64,000 bases of DNA from Pimelobacter simplex (GTDB taxonomy: Bacteria > Actinomycetota > Actinomycetes > Propionibacteriales > Nocardioidaceae): the NCBI RefSeq assembly GCF_024662235.1, contig NZ_CP096276.1, positions 124,001-188,000 of the forward strand. The letters are read 5' to 3'. Of this stretch, positions 30,135-40,174 are shown piece by piece. Under the pieces are notes generated by a model that worked only from the letters and a program-made list of their open reading frames with translations, had not been told where the DNA came from and searched no databases. The first letter of the stretch is position 1; each line of letters starts with the position of its first letter. The position numbers were made by a program, and so were the translations under genes.

Positions 30135-31310
30135 TCAGAACGGCTCGACCAGCAGCGCCGTGCCCTCGCCCGCGACCCGGGTCAGCACGATCGTCGCCTC
30201 GGCGTCGCCCTGGAGCGCGAGGCGCTTGCGCAGCGCCTCCGGTACGACGTCCACGCCGCGCTTCTTGATGGTCAGCCGCCCGATCCCGCGCTCGCGCAGC
30301 GCGGCCTTGAGCTGCTTCTCGCGGTAGGGCAGCTCCTCGACCACGCGGTAGGCCCGCGCGAACGGCGTCCGGTACGACGCCTCCGCGGTGACGTAGGCGA
30401 TCTTCGGGTCGATGAGCGCGCCCCCGACGCCCGCGGCGACCGCCGTGACCAGACCCGCCCGGATCACCGCGCCGTCGGGCTCGTAGAGGAAGGCACCCAC
30501 CGGCGCGACCCCGACCGCGTCGGCGCCGGGGTCGTCCTCGTCGGTGATCGTGGCGAGGCCGCCGGTGCCGATCACGGTGGCGCGCCGTCGTACGGTCGCG
30601 GTGCGGCCGGCCCACAGCGCGGCCTCCTTGACCTCACCCTCGTCGCTGACCCACTCGGCCTCGACGCCGTCGGGCACGAGCGTGTGGGGGATGCCGGGGG
30701 CGACCTTGACGCACGCATCGCGCGCCAGCAGCGTCTCGACCCACGACCACGGCGGCGTCCAGTCGTCGACCCGGAAGCTGCGCCCCGCGCCCGTACGACG
30801 GGCCGGGTCGGCGTAGGCGAGGTCGAAGCCGCGGTGGTCGATCTCGGTGGCATCGGCCACCTGGACCGCGCCGGGCAGGCCGAGCGCGGCGAGGTTGGCC
30901 TCGGCGACCGCGACCCGGACCGGGTCGAGGTCGACGCCCGCGCAGACCATCCCGGCCCGGGCGGCGGCGAGCAGGTCGCCGCCGATGCCGCAGCCGAGGT
31001 CGATCAGGGTGCGGGCGCCGAACGCGGCCGCGCGCCCGGCCCGGTGCTGGGCGACCCGGAGCCGGGTCGCCTGCTCCAGGGCGTCGGGGGTGAAGTACAT
31101 CCGCGCGGCCAGGTCGCCGAACTTGGCGTGCGCGCGGGCGCGCAGGTCGACCTGGGTCAGCGCAGTCGCGGCCCGCTCCGGCGTCGTCGTACGACGCAGG
31201 GCGGAGCCGGCCGCCAGGGCGGTGGCCCCGGAGTCGACCAGGGCGGTGGCCTCGGTGAGCAGGGCCTGGCCCTCGTCGGTCAGCAGCCACCGGAAGTCGT
31301 CGAGGTCCAC
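30135..31310 (-). CDS. Class I SAM-dependent methyltransferase with THUMP-like domain
   Basis: 391 residues from GTG 31310. A helical N-terminal region is followed by a Rossmann methyltransferase core: SAM motif I TLIDLGCGIGGDLLAAA, acidic loop AGVDLDPVRVAVAEAN, and the catalytic-loop motif YADPARR in the DPPR position. The C-terminal 90 residues (LPYREKQLKAALRERGIGRLTIKKRGVDVVPEALRKRL) form the THUMP-like domain that gives the family its name. An RNA substrate is suspected for this family but not established. It follows the MMPL gene by 12 bp on the same strand. Confidence 0.87.
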   Translation of the reverse strand: MDLDDFRWLLTDEGQALLTEATALVDSGATALAAGSALRRTTTPERAATALTQVDLRARAHAKFGDLAARMYFTPDALEQATRLRVAQHRAGRAAAFGARTLIDLGCGIGGDLLAAARAGMVCAGVDLDPVRVAVAEANLAALGLPGAVQVADATEIDHRGFDLAYADPARRTGAGRSFRVDDWTPPWSWVETLLARDACVKVAPGIPHTLVPDGVEAEWVSDEGEVKEAALWAGRTATVRRRATVIGTGGLATITDEDDPGADAVGVAPVGAFLYEPDGAVIRAGLVTAVAAGVGGALIDPKIAYVTAEASYRTPFARAYRVVEELPYREKQLKAALRERGIGRLTIKKRGVDVVPEALRKRLALQGDAEATIVLTRVAGEGTALLVEPF

Positions 31311-31322
31311 CCCCTGATCCTG

Positions 31323-33461
31323 TCAGGCGGTCGGGACGAGCTCCTTCTCCGGCTCCTCGTCGCCGTCGGTCCTGGCCTCGTCGCCGTGGCCGGGCCACCA
31401 GGCGGCGTGGCCGATGAGGGCGGTGATCGCCGGGGTGAAGAACATCGACATCACGAACGCCGCCATGCAGATGCCGAACGCGATCGCGAAGCCCATCGAG
31501 GTCAGCAGGGAGTTGCCCGCGAGCATGAGGGAGGCGAACGTCCCGGCCAGGATCACGCCGGCCGCGGCGATCGTCGGCCCGCTGTGGTGGATCGCCTTGG
31601 CGGCCGCCTCGCGGGGGGTGAGTCCTTCCCGTGCCTCTTCACGCAGCCGGGCGACCATGAGGATGTTGTAGTCGGTGCCGAGCGCCACGACGAACAGGTA
31701 GATGTAGATCGGCAGCATGAAGATCAGGCCCTGCTCGCCGCCGATGAACTGGAAGACGATCGTCGTCGCGCCCAGGGTCGCGGCGAAGCCCAGTCCGACC
31801 GAGACCATCAGGTACCACGGTGCGACCAGGGAGCGCAGCAGCAGCGCGAGGATCAGCAGGATGATGCCGGCGGCGACGGGGAAGACCACCTTGTAGTCCC
31901 GGTTCATCGCGGCCTGGAAGTCGACGAAGATGCCGGTCAGACCGCCGACGTAGGTGGTCGCACCGTCGGGGGTGGCCTTCTCGGCGGCGGGGCGCAGCCC
32001 GTCGCGCAGGTCGGCCAGAGCCGCGTCGGAGGCAGGGTCGTCCTGGAGCGTGGTCATGAAGATCGCGGTCTTGCCGTCGGCCGAGGGGAGCGGGTCCGCG
32101 ACGGAGGCGACGCCGCGCGCCTTGCCGAGCGCCTCCTTGAAGGCCGGGAAGGTCGCCGGGTCGAGCGCCTGGTCCGAGTGCAGGACGACGGGCGCCGGCT
32201 GCGTGGCGCCGGCCGAGAAGCCGCCGTCCTCGAGCGCCTTGGAGGCCTTGGCCGACTCGACGGTGGAGGACGAGCTGGACGAGCCGATGTCGAAGGTCGG
32301 GGTGAAACTGAGCGCGAAGACCGAGAGGACCGCGAGCACGCCGCCGGACACCAGGGCGAAGCGGACCGGCTTGCGGCCCACGGCAGCGCCGATCTTCTCG
32401 AAGCGGGCACCCGGCGAGGGCACCTTCCACTTCTTCGAGGGCCAGAAGAAGGCGCCGCCGACGACCGTGGCGAGGGCCGGGATGAGCGTCAGGGCCGCGA
32501 CGACCGAGACCCCGACCGCGATCGCGAGCGACGGCCCGATCGAGCGGAACATGCCGAGGGTCGAGAGCAGCAGCGCGAGGAAGGCCACGATCACGGCGCC
32601 GCCTGCCGAGGCGATCGCCTCGCCGGCGCGTTCGATGGCATGGGCGACCGCGGCCCGGTGGTTCTCGCCGTCCCGCAGCCGCTCGCGGTAGCGGAAGACG
32701 AAGAACAGGATGTAGTCCGTGCCGACGCCGAAGAGGACGACGATCAGGATGACGCTGGTCGAGGGGTCCTTCTGCAGGCCGAACGCCTTGGCCGCGATGT
32801 CGATGAGTCCGTTGGTCATCGGCATGAGGAAGAAGATCACCGAGAGGATCGGCAGCAGCGTGATGATGACGCTGCGGAAGATGATGCCCAGCAGGACGAC
32901 GATGAGGACCAGCGTGGCGAGGCCGACGATGGCCTCGGCGTTGCTGCCGGACTGGATCTGGTCGTAGCTCTGCGGCAGCGACCCGGTGGTCTGGGCGCGC
33001 AGCCCGGTGCCGTCCGTCGCGTCCTTGAGCTCGCTGCGCAGGTCCTTGACCTGGTCGAGCTCCTTCTCGTCCTGCCCGGTCACGCCCTCGGCGAGCGACA
33101 GGTTGGAGATCGCGACCTCGTTGGTGGGGGAGGCGATGGGCGGCGACGCCGCGGTGAAGACCTTGGGCAGGTCGAGCCCGGTCATGATCTCGCCGATCTT
33201 GGTCAGGTCGGCAGGGGCGAGCTTCGCGCCGTCGGTGCGGTCGAAGACGACGGTCGCGCCCGAGTCGGTCTGGTCCGGGAACGCGTCGGCCATCAGCGAG
33301 GCGGCCTTGATGGAGTCGTAGGAGTCGGGGAGGAAGTCCGCCTGGTCCGTGGTCGCCTCCACCTTGGGATGGAACATGACGATCAGGACGGTCACCACCA
33401 GCCACGCGGCGATGACGTACCAGGGGCGACGGGACACGAGACGGCCGAGGGCACCGAACAT
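31323..33461 (-). CDS. MMPL-family RND transporter
   Basis: 712 residues. An inner-membrane RND-type exporter made of two half repeats, each with one membrane span, a periplasmic domain and a five-span bundle. The N-terminal anchor is [20 protein letters not shown]; the two proton-relay helices carry [19 protein letters not shown] and [18 protein letters not shown]. This is the shorter actinobacterial MMPL form that handles lipids, hopanoids, siderophores or drugs; the cargo is not deducible. A Glu/Asp-rich cytoplasmic tail ends the protein. The gene diverges from groES; no clear Shine-Dalgarno precedes its ATG. Confidence 0.92.
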   Translation of the reverse strand: MFGALGRLVSRRPWYVIAAWLVVTVLIVMFHPKVEATTDQADFLPDSYDSIKAASLMADAFPDQTDSGATVVFDRTDGAKLAPADLTKIGEIMTGLDLPKVFTAASPPIASPTNEVAISNLSLAEGVTGQDEKELDQVKDLRSELKDATDGTGLRAQTTGSLPQSYDQIQSGSNAEAIVGLATLVLIVVLLGIIFRSVIITLLPILSVIFFLMPMTNGLIDIAAKAFGLQKDPSTSVILIVVLFGVGTDYILFFVFRYRERLRDGENHRAAVAHAIERAGEAIASAGGAVIVAFLALLLSTLGMFRSIGPSLAIAVGVSVVAALTLIPALATVVGGAFFWPSKKWKVPSPGARFEKIGAAVGRKPVRFALVSGGVLAVLSVFALSFTPTFDIGSSSSSSTVESAKASKALEDGGFSAGATQPAPVVLHSDQALDPATFPAFKEALGKARGVASVADPLPSADGKTAIFMTTLQDDPASDAALADLRDGLRPAAEKATPDGATTYVGGLTGIFVDFQAAMNRDYKVVFPVAAGIILLILALLLRSLVAPWYLMVSVGLGFAATLGATTIVFQFIGGEQGLIFMLPIYIYLFVVALGTDYNILMVARLREEAREGLTPREAAAKAIHHSGPTIAAAGVILAGTFASLMLAGNSLLTSMGFAIAFGICMAAFVMSMFFTPAITALIGHAAWWPGHGDEARTDGDEEPEKELVPTA

Positions 33462-33548
33462 ACGGAGAACGCTGCCGGTGCCGCCGTGTCGCGGTCAACC
33501 GACTTTGGTAGGGAGCGGCGCTTCGCGGGGAGGGGTGCGGGCCCGGGC

Positions 33549-33575
33549 CTGGCACTCCCTTGCGGAGAGTGCTAG
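33549..33575 (+). promoter_or_regulatory. CIRCE element 1 (HrcA operator)
   Basis: CTGGCACTC-N9-GAGTGCTAG, with one mismatch between the arms, matches the CIRCE plan of two 9-nt arms with a 9-nt spacer. A weak -10 candidate TAGTTT begins at 33573. HrcA bound here would repress groES-groEL until heat shock. Confidence 0.88.
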
Positions 33576-33583
33576 TTTCGTCA

Positions 33584-33610
33584 TTGGCACACTCGAACCG
33601 AGAGTGCCAA
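33584..33610 (+). promoter_or_regulatory. CIRCE element 2 (HrcA operator)
   Basis: TTGGCACAC-N9-GAGTGCCAA, again 9+9+9 with one arm mismatch, 8 bp after the first copy and 77 bp before the groES start. Confidence 0.85.
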
Positions 33611-33687
33611 CGCAGGTCGGGGTCCTTCCCGGCCTTGCCCCAAAGAGTCAGCAGCACCCGTCAGCTCAGAAAGTGGAGGTCGACATC

Positions 33688-33981
33688 GTGTCGGTCAACA
33701 TCAAGCCGCTCGAGGACCGGATCGTCGTCAAGCCTCTCGAGGCGGAGCAGACCACCGCCTCTGGCCTGGTCATCCCTGACACGGCCAAGGAGAAGCCCCA
33801 GGAGGGCGAGGTCCTCGCGATCGGTCCCGGCCGCATCGACGACAACGGCAACCGCGTCCCGCTCGACGTCGCCGTGGGTGACAAGGTCATCTACAGCAAG
33901 TACGGCGGCACCGAGGTCAAGTACGCCGGCCAGGAGTACCTCATCCTCTCGGCCCGCGACGTCCTCGCGGTTCTGGCCTGA
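33688..33981 (+). CDS. groES: Co-chaperonin GroES
   Basis: 97 residues from GTG 33688, with GGAGG (33675-33679) 8 nt upstream; longer in-frame starts are rejected because GroES is normally 95-100 residues. It caps the GroEL cavity. It shows [18 protein letters not shown], the mobile loop [29 protein letters not shown] and [26 protein letters not shown]. Two CIRCE operators lie upstream. Confidence 0.98.
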   Translation: MSVNIKPLEDRIVVKPLEAEQTTASGLVIPDTAKEKPQEGEVLAIGPGRIDDNGNRVPLDVAVGDKVIYSKYGGTEVKYAGQEYLILSARDVLAVLA

Positions 33982-33995
33982 TCCGAGCTTCACGC

Positions 33996-34044
33996 CGCCC
34001 GGGACGTCCCGCACCGCCTGCCGGTGCGAGCGGCGTCCCGGGCG
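33996..34044 (+). terminator. Terminator-like hairpin between groES and groEL
   Basis: An 11-bp outer stem (33996-34006 with 34034-34044) encloses a 6-bp inner stem (34011-34016 with 34022-34027) and is followed by TTCGGCTTT. It would partly end or process the message after groES, so groES and groEL levels could differ. Confidence 0.72.
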
Positions 34045-34070
34045 TTCGGCTTTCCACACCCAAGGAGTAA

Positions 34071-35699
<1,629 letters not shown>

Positions 35700-35718
35700 G
35701 GCCCACCTGCACCACCTC

Positions 35719-35760
35719 GGAGGCCCGGCTCGTTGCGACGAGCCGGGTCTCCGGCTTTTT
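35719..35760 (+). terminator. Intrinsic terminator of groES-groEL
   Basis: A 15-bp stem with one G-T pair (35719-35733 with 35738-35752) and loop TGCG, followed by GGCTTTTTGG. It also lies just beyond the end of the convergent secreted-protein gene. Confidence 0.92.
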
Positions 35761-35764
35761 GGGC

Positions 35765-36343
35765 CTAGTGCACCGGGCCGCGGCGTACCCAGTCGCTGAA
35801 CCGGTGCCGCTTCGGGAAGCGGTCCTGGGCGCGGCCGAAGTCGGGCCAGGCCTCCAGACCGACCCGGACCCGGGCCGGCTGCCCGGTCGCGGCCGGGTTC
35901 TCCCGCAGGCAGCGGCGGGGGACCGTGAACGTCACCCGCTGCCGGTCGACGTCGAAGTCGACCCGGCCCTGGCAGCGCAGCGGACCGGTGCCGCGCGGCC
36001 CGCCGCCGGGGCCGGCGAGCCAGCCGGGCACGCTGTGCACCGCGAAGCTCTCGACCTCGCCGATCACCACGGCGACGTACTCGGGGCCGGGGCGGCTCGG
36101 GACCGTGTCGAGGTACCAGTGGTAGTTGTGCGCGAGCTCGCCGGCGTTGACCCGCAGCCGGACGTTGTAGAGCCCGTGGTCGACCCGGACGGTGCGGATC
36201 GCGTCGGGGTTCTCGGCCGCCTTGTCGGCGAACTTGCGGACCTCGGCGCCCGCCGGCGCCGGCGCGGTGGCCGGGACGGCGAGGGTGAGCGCGAGGGCGC
36301 CGGTGAGCGCCGCGCCGAGCGTCGTACGGATGGGGCGGCGCAC
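35765..36343 (-). CDS. Secreted protein of unknown function
   Basis: 192 residues from GTG 36343. A Sec signal peptide (RRPIRTTLGAALTGALALTLAVPATAPAPAGA) is followed by a beta-rich domain with VRVDHGLYNVRLRVNAGELAHNYHWYLDT and CQGRVDFDVDRQRVTFTVPRRCL, where the two cysteines could form a disulfide. I know no function; similar short exported proteins are frequent in nocardioform genomes. It lies 4 bp after the YCII gene and is probably cotranscribed with it. Confidence 0.75.
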   Translation of the reverse strand: MRRPIRTTLGAALTGALALTLAVPATAPAPAGAEVRKFADKAAENPDAIRTVRVDHGLYNVRLRVNAGELAHNYHWYLDTVPSRPGPEYVAVVIGEVESFAVHSVPGWLAGPGGGPRGTGPLRCQGRVDFDVDRQRVTFTVPRRCLRENPAATGQPARVRVGLEAWPDFGRAQDRFPKRHRFSDWVRRGPVH

Positions 36344-36347
36344 CGGA

Positions 36348-36650
36348 TCAGTCCTCGCGTCCGCGCAGGAAGCGCACCCGCATCGGGCGCAGCTCGGGGG
36401 TCATCAGGCCGCCGGCGACGGCCGGGTCGGCGAGCATGACCGCGCGGGCGGCGTCCTCGTCGTCGGCCTCGAAGACGGTGATCCCGGTGTTGGTCTCGCC
36501 GAGCGTCGGCCCGGCCAGCACCAGCACGCCCTGGTCGAGCAGGGCGGCGAGGTAGTCGGCGTGCGCGTGCATGAGCGCCGCCTCGTCCTCGGTGATGGTG
36601 GCGACGAACCCCGTGCGGGGCGGGTGCAGCAGGTAGACCCAGCTCGGCAT
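36348..36650 (-). CDS. YCII-related domain protein
   Basis: 100 residues from ATG 36650, after GAGGGTGAGAG. It has the dimeric alpha/beta-barrel YCII layout: WVYLLHPPRTGF, the helix EDEAALMHAHADYLAALLDQGVLVLAGPT, then FEADDEDAARAVMLADPAVAGGL. The conserved histidine of the family is present in MHAHADYL. YCII proteins are small and often associated with transcription or oxidation enzymes, but no activity can be assigned. Confidence 0.85.
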   Translation of the reverse strand: MPSWVYLLHPPRTGFVATITEDEAALMHAHADYLAALLDQGVLVLAGPTLGETNTGITVFEADDEDAARAVMLADPAVAGGLMTPELRPMRVRFLRGRED

Positions 36651-36740
36651 GGCTCTCACCCTCGCACGGCGACCGGAGCATGTCATCAGCCGAAATCTGG
36701 GGGATCCCCTTCCGACACATCTCTCCGGCATAGTGGGCAC

Positions 36741-37610
36741 ATGCTCTGGAGAGTCCGTGCCGGACTGCCCGATCGCCCCGGCGCCCTGGCCCAGCTGGCC
36801 GCGGCGTGCGGCCGCGCGGGCGTCAACATCCAGACCGTCCAGGTCTTCCCGGACGCGGCGAGCGTCACCGACGAGCTCGTCCTGCAGGTCCCCGAGGGCT
36901 GGACGAGTGCCGAGCTGCACGCGCTCATCGACAAGGCCGGCGGGGTCACGGTCTCCGCCGTCCCCGCGACCGCGGCCGCGCTCGAGGACCAGCCGACCCG
37001 GTACGTCGAGGCGGTCCGCTCGATCATCGCCCAGCCGGCCACCTTCCCCGAGGTCGCCGCCCACCTCTTCGACGCCGCGGTCGCGCCCAGCACCGGCACC
37101 GAGGACGTGCTCGAGATGGCGGTGGGGGAGTCCACCACCATCCAGATCCGCCGCGAGCCGCCGTTCACCCCCACCGAGCGGGCCCGGGCGGCCGCCCTGG
37201 CCGGGCTGGTCGGCCAGGTGCTCGACGCCCAGGTGCCGCCCGCGCCCCAGCAGCCCGGCGCCGCCGAGCCCGACTACGTCACCGTCGACACGACCGTCTC
37301 CGCGCTCTCCGGCGGGCTCGTCGCGGGCCGCGCCGAGGTGACCGCGCACGACACGGCCGACACCCCCTGGCCGGTCGACCTCTGGGTCGATCCGGCGTGG
37401 CAGCGGCGTGGGGTCGGGACCCGGCTGCTCGCCGACATCGCCCGCGCGGCGCGCGACCAGGGGGCCGAGGAGATCGTGCTGACCGCGCCCTCCGACAGCC
37501 AGGCGGTGCTCCCGATGGTGCTCGCCGCGGGCATGCGCGGACGGATCCGGATGGCGGGGGAGTCGCTCACCGTCCGGATCGCGCTCAACGACCTGCGCCG
37601 CTCGCGCTGA
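36741..37610 (+). CDS. ACT domain-GNAT acetyltransferase fusion
   Basis: 289 residues from ATG 36741. Residues 1-75 form an ACT domain (RAGLPDRPGALAQLAAACGRAGVNIQTVQVF), a small-molecule, usually amino-acid, sensing fold. Residues 155-289 are a GNAT domain with the acetyl-CoA loop VDPAWQRRGVGTRLLADIARAARDQGAEEIVL. The middle (about 80-150) is helical and unassigned. The pairing suggests amino-acid-controlled acetylation of a protein or metabolite; this is inference. CATAGT (36729-36734) ends 6 nt before the ATG, a leaderless arrangement. Confidence 0.85.
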   Translation: MLWRVRAGLPDRPGALAQLAAACGRAGVNIQTVQVFPDAASVTDELVLQVPEGWTSAELHALIDKAGGVTVSAVPATAAALEDQPTRYVEAVRSIIAQPATFPEVAAHLFDAAVAPSTGTEDVLEMAVGESTTIQIRREPPFTPTERARAAALAGLVGQVLDAQVPPAPQQPGAAEPDYVTVDTTVSALSGGLVAGRAEVTAHDTADTPWPVDLWVDPAWQRRGVGTRLLADIARAARDQGAEEIVLTAPSDSQAVLPMVLAAGMRGRIRMAGESLTVRIALNDLRRSR

Positions 37611-37626
37611 CCTCCCCGGCGTAGCA

Positions 37627-37648
37627 CGTCACCGGCCTGCCGGTGACG
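37627..37648 (+). terminator. Hairpin after the ACT-GNAT gene
   Basis: A perfect 9-bp stem CGTCACCGG / CCGGTGACG with loop CCTG, 16 bp after the stop codon and upstream of the cydA control region. No T-run. Confidence 0.7.
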
Positions 37649-37673
37649 GGGGTCCGACCGTCTCCACCCCGCT

Positions 37674-37689
37674 TGTGAATCGGTTCACA
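37674..37689 (+). promoter_or_regulatory. Perfect Crp/GlxR-type operator upstream of cydAB
   Basis: TGTGA-ATCGGT-TCACA is an exact match to TGTGA-N6-TCACA, and symmetry extends one base each side. A -10 candidate TAGCGT (37718-37723) lies 28 bp downstream and ends 7 nt before the GTG at 37731, so the site centres about 48 bp before the expected transcription start, suitable for activation. Crp or GlxR control of cydAB is known in mycobacteria and corynebacteria. Confidence 0.78.
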
Positions 37690-37730
37690 AACTCGTGAAC
37701 GGGGCCGGACGGGGGCGTAGCGTCAGGGTC

Positions 37731-39167
37731 GTGCTGAGCGTCGACGTCCTCACCCACGCTGTCACCGAGGTCGCCACCCAGGTGGCGTCCGCCGCTCCTG
37801 ACGAGCCCGCCGGCCTGATGCCGGCGCGTCAGCAGATGGCGCTCTCGCTGGGCTGGCACATCATCCTGGCCTGCTTCGGCGTGGCCTTCCCGGCGATGAT
37901 CTTCGTGATGCACCTGCGCGGCATCCGCAAGAACGACCCCGTCGCCCTCGGGCTGGCCCAGCGCTGGGCCAAGGTCTCGGCGGTGCTGTTCGCGATCGGC
38001 GCGGTCTCGGGCACGGTGCTCAGCTTCGAGATGGGCCTGCTCTGGCCCGGCCTCATGGGCAAGTACGGCGACGTGCTCGGCCTCCCCTTCGCCTTCGAGG
38101 GGCTGGCCTTCTTCCTGGAGGCGATCTTCCTCGGCATCTACCTCTACGGCTGGAACCGGATGCCCCCCAAGCGGCACGTGCTGATGGTGCTGCCGATGGC
38201 GATCACCGGCATCATCGGCGCCTACTGCGTGCTCGCGGTCAACGCCTGGATGAACGTGCCGACGGGCTTCCGTCTCGTCGACGGCGAGGTCACCGACGTC
38301 GAGCCGTGGAAGGTGCTCTTCAACGGGCACACCTTCCTGCAGTTCGCGCACATGTGGGTCGGCGCCTACATGCTGGCCGGCTTCACGATCGCCGGCGTCT
38401 ACGCCGTCGGCATGCTCCGCGGCCGGCGCGACGCCCACCACCGCCTCGGCTTCATGGTGCCGTTCGTGTTCGCCTCGATCGCCGCGGTCACCCAGCCCTT
38501 CGTCGGGCACGTGCTGGGCTTCGGCCTCGACGAGCGCCAGCCGGCCAAGCTGGCGGCGTTCGAGCTGGCCGAGACCACCGAGAGCCCGTCGCCGCTGCGG
38601 CTGGGCGGGGTGATGATCGACGGCGAGGTGAAGTACTCCATCGACATCCCGCTGCTCGGCTCGCTGATCGCGATGAACTCGCCGGACAAGCCGGTCCCCG
38701 GGCTCGACACGATCCCCGAGGAGGACCACCCGCCGATCAACATGACCCACCTGGCCTTCCAGACCATGGTCGGGATCGGCACGCTGCTCGCCGGCGCCGT
38801 CGTCCTGTTCTGGGTGCAGCGCCGGCGCGGCAAGGACCTGCTGGAGAAACGCTGGTTCCTCCGGTTCGCGGCGATCGCCGGGCCCTTGGCGGTGATCGCG
38901 CTCGAAGCAGGCTGGATCGCCACCGAGGTCGGCCGCCAGCCATGGATCGTCTACGGCATCATGCGCACGCCCGAGGCGGTCGGTGACTACACCGCGAGCC
39001 TGTGGTGGCTGCTCGGGATCAGCACCGTCGTCTACACCACCATGACGATCGGCGCGGTCGTCGTGCTGCGCTCGATGGCCCGGCGCTGGCGGGCCGGCGA
39101 CGTCGACCTGCCCAGCCCGTACGCCCCCGACCCCGAGCCGGCGTCCGAGCCGGAGGCCCACCGATGA
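37731..39167 (+). CDS. cydA: Cytochrome bd ubiquinol/menaquinol oxidase subunit I
   Basis: 478 residues from GTG 37731, chosen over GTG 37695 because the -10 box lies between them. It is the haem-bearing subunit of the high-affinity terminal oxidase. Visible are the N-terminal RQQMALSLGWHIILACFGVAFP with a haem histidine, nine or so membrane helices, NGHTFLQFAHMW and the family motif GRQPWIVYGIMRTPEAV. The quinol loop is short, as in Gram-positive and CioA-type enzymes. It is followed directly by cydB with a 4-bp overlap; no cydDC exporter is adjacent. Confidence 0.96.
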   Translation: MLSVDVLTHAVTEVATQVASAAPDEPAGLMPARQQMALSLGWHIILACFGVAFPAMIFVMHLRGIRKNDPVALGLAQRWAKVSAVLFAIGAVSGTVLSFEMGLLWPGLMGKYGDVLGLPFAFEGLAFFLEAIFLGIYLYGWNRMPPKRHVLMVLPMAITGIIGAYCVLAVNAWMNVPTGFRLVDGEVTDVEPWKVLFNGHTFLQFAHMWVGAYMLAGFTIAGVYAVGMLRGRRDAHHRLGFMVPFVFASIAAVTQPFVGHVLGFGLDERQPAKLAAFELAETTESPSPLRLGGVMIDGEVKYSIDIPLLGSLIAMNSPDKPVPGLDTIPEEDHPPINMTHLAFQTMVGIGTLLAGAVVLFWVQRRRGKDLLEKRWFLRFAAIAGPLAVIALEAGWIATEVGRQPWIVYGIMRTPEAVGDYTASLWWLLGISTVVYTTMTIGAVVVLRSMARRWRAGDVDLPSPYAPDPEPASEPEAHR

Positions 39168-40174
39168 GCCTCGAGCTCGCGGTCGCGGCCGCCCTCTTCG
39201 TCGGGATCATCGCCTACGCCGTGCTCGGCGGCGCCGACTTCGGCTCCGGCTTCTTCGACCTCACCGCGGGCAGCAGCAAGCGCGGCGCCGAGCTGCGCAC
39301 GCTCGTCGACCACAGCATCGGTCCGGTGTGGGAGGCCAACCACGTCTGGCTGATCTACGTGCTCGTGATCTGGTGGACCGGCTTCCCCGAGTCGTTCGCC
39401 GCCGCGATGTCGACGCTGGTCTTCCCGCTGCTGTTCGCCCTGCTCGGCATCGTCCTGCGCGGCGCGAGCTTCGCGTTCCGCAAGTACGCCGCCACGCTCG
39501 CCCAGGCCCGCCTCTTCGGCATCGTCTTCGCCACCTCGTCGATCATCACGCCGTTCTTCCTCGGCACCGTGGCCGGCGGCATCGCCTCGGGCCGGGTACC
39601 GCTCGAGGGGCGCGGCGACCTGTGGACGTCGTGGCTCAACCCGACCTCGATCTTCGGCGGCGTGATCGCCGTCGGCACCTGCGCCTTCCTGGCCGGCACC
39701 TTCCTCGTCGCCGACGCCGAGCGCAGCGGTCAGCACCGCCTGGCCGGCGAGCTCCGGGTCCGGGCGCTCGCGGTCGGCGCGATCACCGGCCTGCTCGTCT
39801 TCGCCGCGCTCGTCCCCCTCGACCGCGACGCCCCCACCCTGGCCGCCGGCCTGGAGGGCCGGGCCGCGCCCCTCGTCGTCCTCGCCGGACTGGCCGGCCT
39901 GGGCACGATGGTCCTGCTCTGGCGTCGCCGCTACGCCCTCGCCCGGATCACCGCGGTCCTCGCGGTCGCCGCGGTCGTCTCCGGCTGGGGCGTGGGTCAG
40001 TACCCCTGGCTGCTCGTCGACGAGGTGACCATCGCCGACGCCGCCGGCGCCCGGGCGACCCTGCAGGGGCTGCTCGTCGCCGTCGGGCTGGCGGTCGTGG
40101 TCGTGGTGCCGCCGCTGGCCTATCTCTTCAAGCTCACCCAGTCGGAGGAGTGGACGAAGAGCTCTCCGCACTGA
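39164..40174 (+). CDS. cydB: Cytochrome bd oxidase subunit II
   Basis: 336 residues from ATG 39164 (ATGA overlap with cydA). Membrane subunit II of cytochrome bd: [16 protein letters not shown], the conserved [25 protein letters not shown] and about eight hydrophobic helices including [11 protein letters not shown]. Its final 41 bp are antisense to the final 41 bp of zwf, so the two coding regions overlap tail to tail with no terminator between them. Confidence 0.96.
   Translation: MSLELAVAAALFVGIIAYAVLGGADFGSGFFDLTAGSSKRGAELRTLVDHSIGPVWEANHVWLIYVLVIWWTGFPESFAAAMSTLVFPLLFALLGIVLRGASFAFRKYAATLAQARLFGIVFATSSIITPFFLGTVAGGIASGRVPLEGRGDLWTSWLNPTSIFGGVIAVGTCAFLAGTFLVADAERSGQHRLAGELRVRALAVGAITGLLVFAALVPLDRDAPTLAAGLEGRAAPLVVLAGLAGLGTMVLLWRRRYALARITAVLAVAAVVSGWGVGQYPWLLVDEVTIADAAGARATLQGLLVAVGLAVVVVVPPLAYLFKLTQSEEWTKSSPH

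Noticed and set aside
30684..33575. A 963-codon plus-strand frame opposite the methyltransferase and MMPL genes
   Set aside because: Asp/Glu/Arg/Gly-rich shadow; its end also runs through both CIRCE operators.
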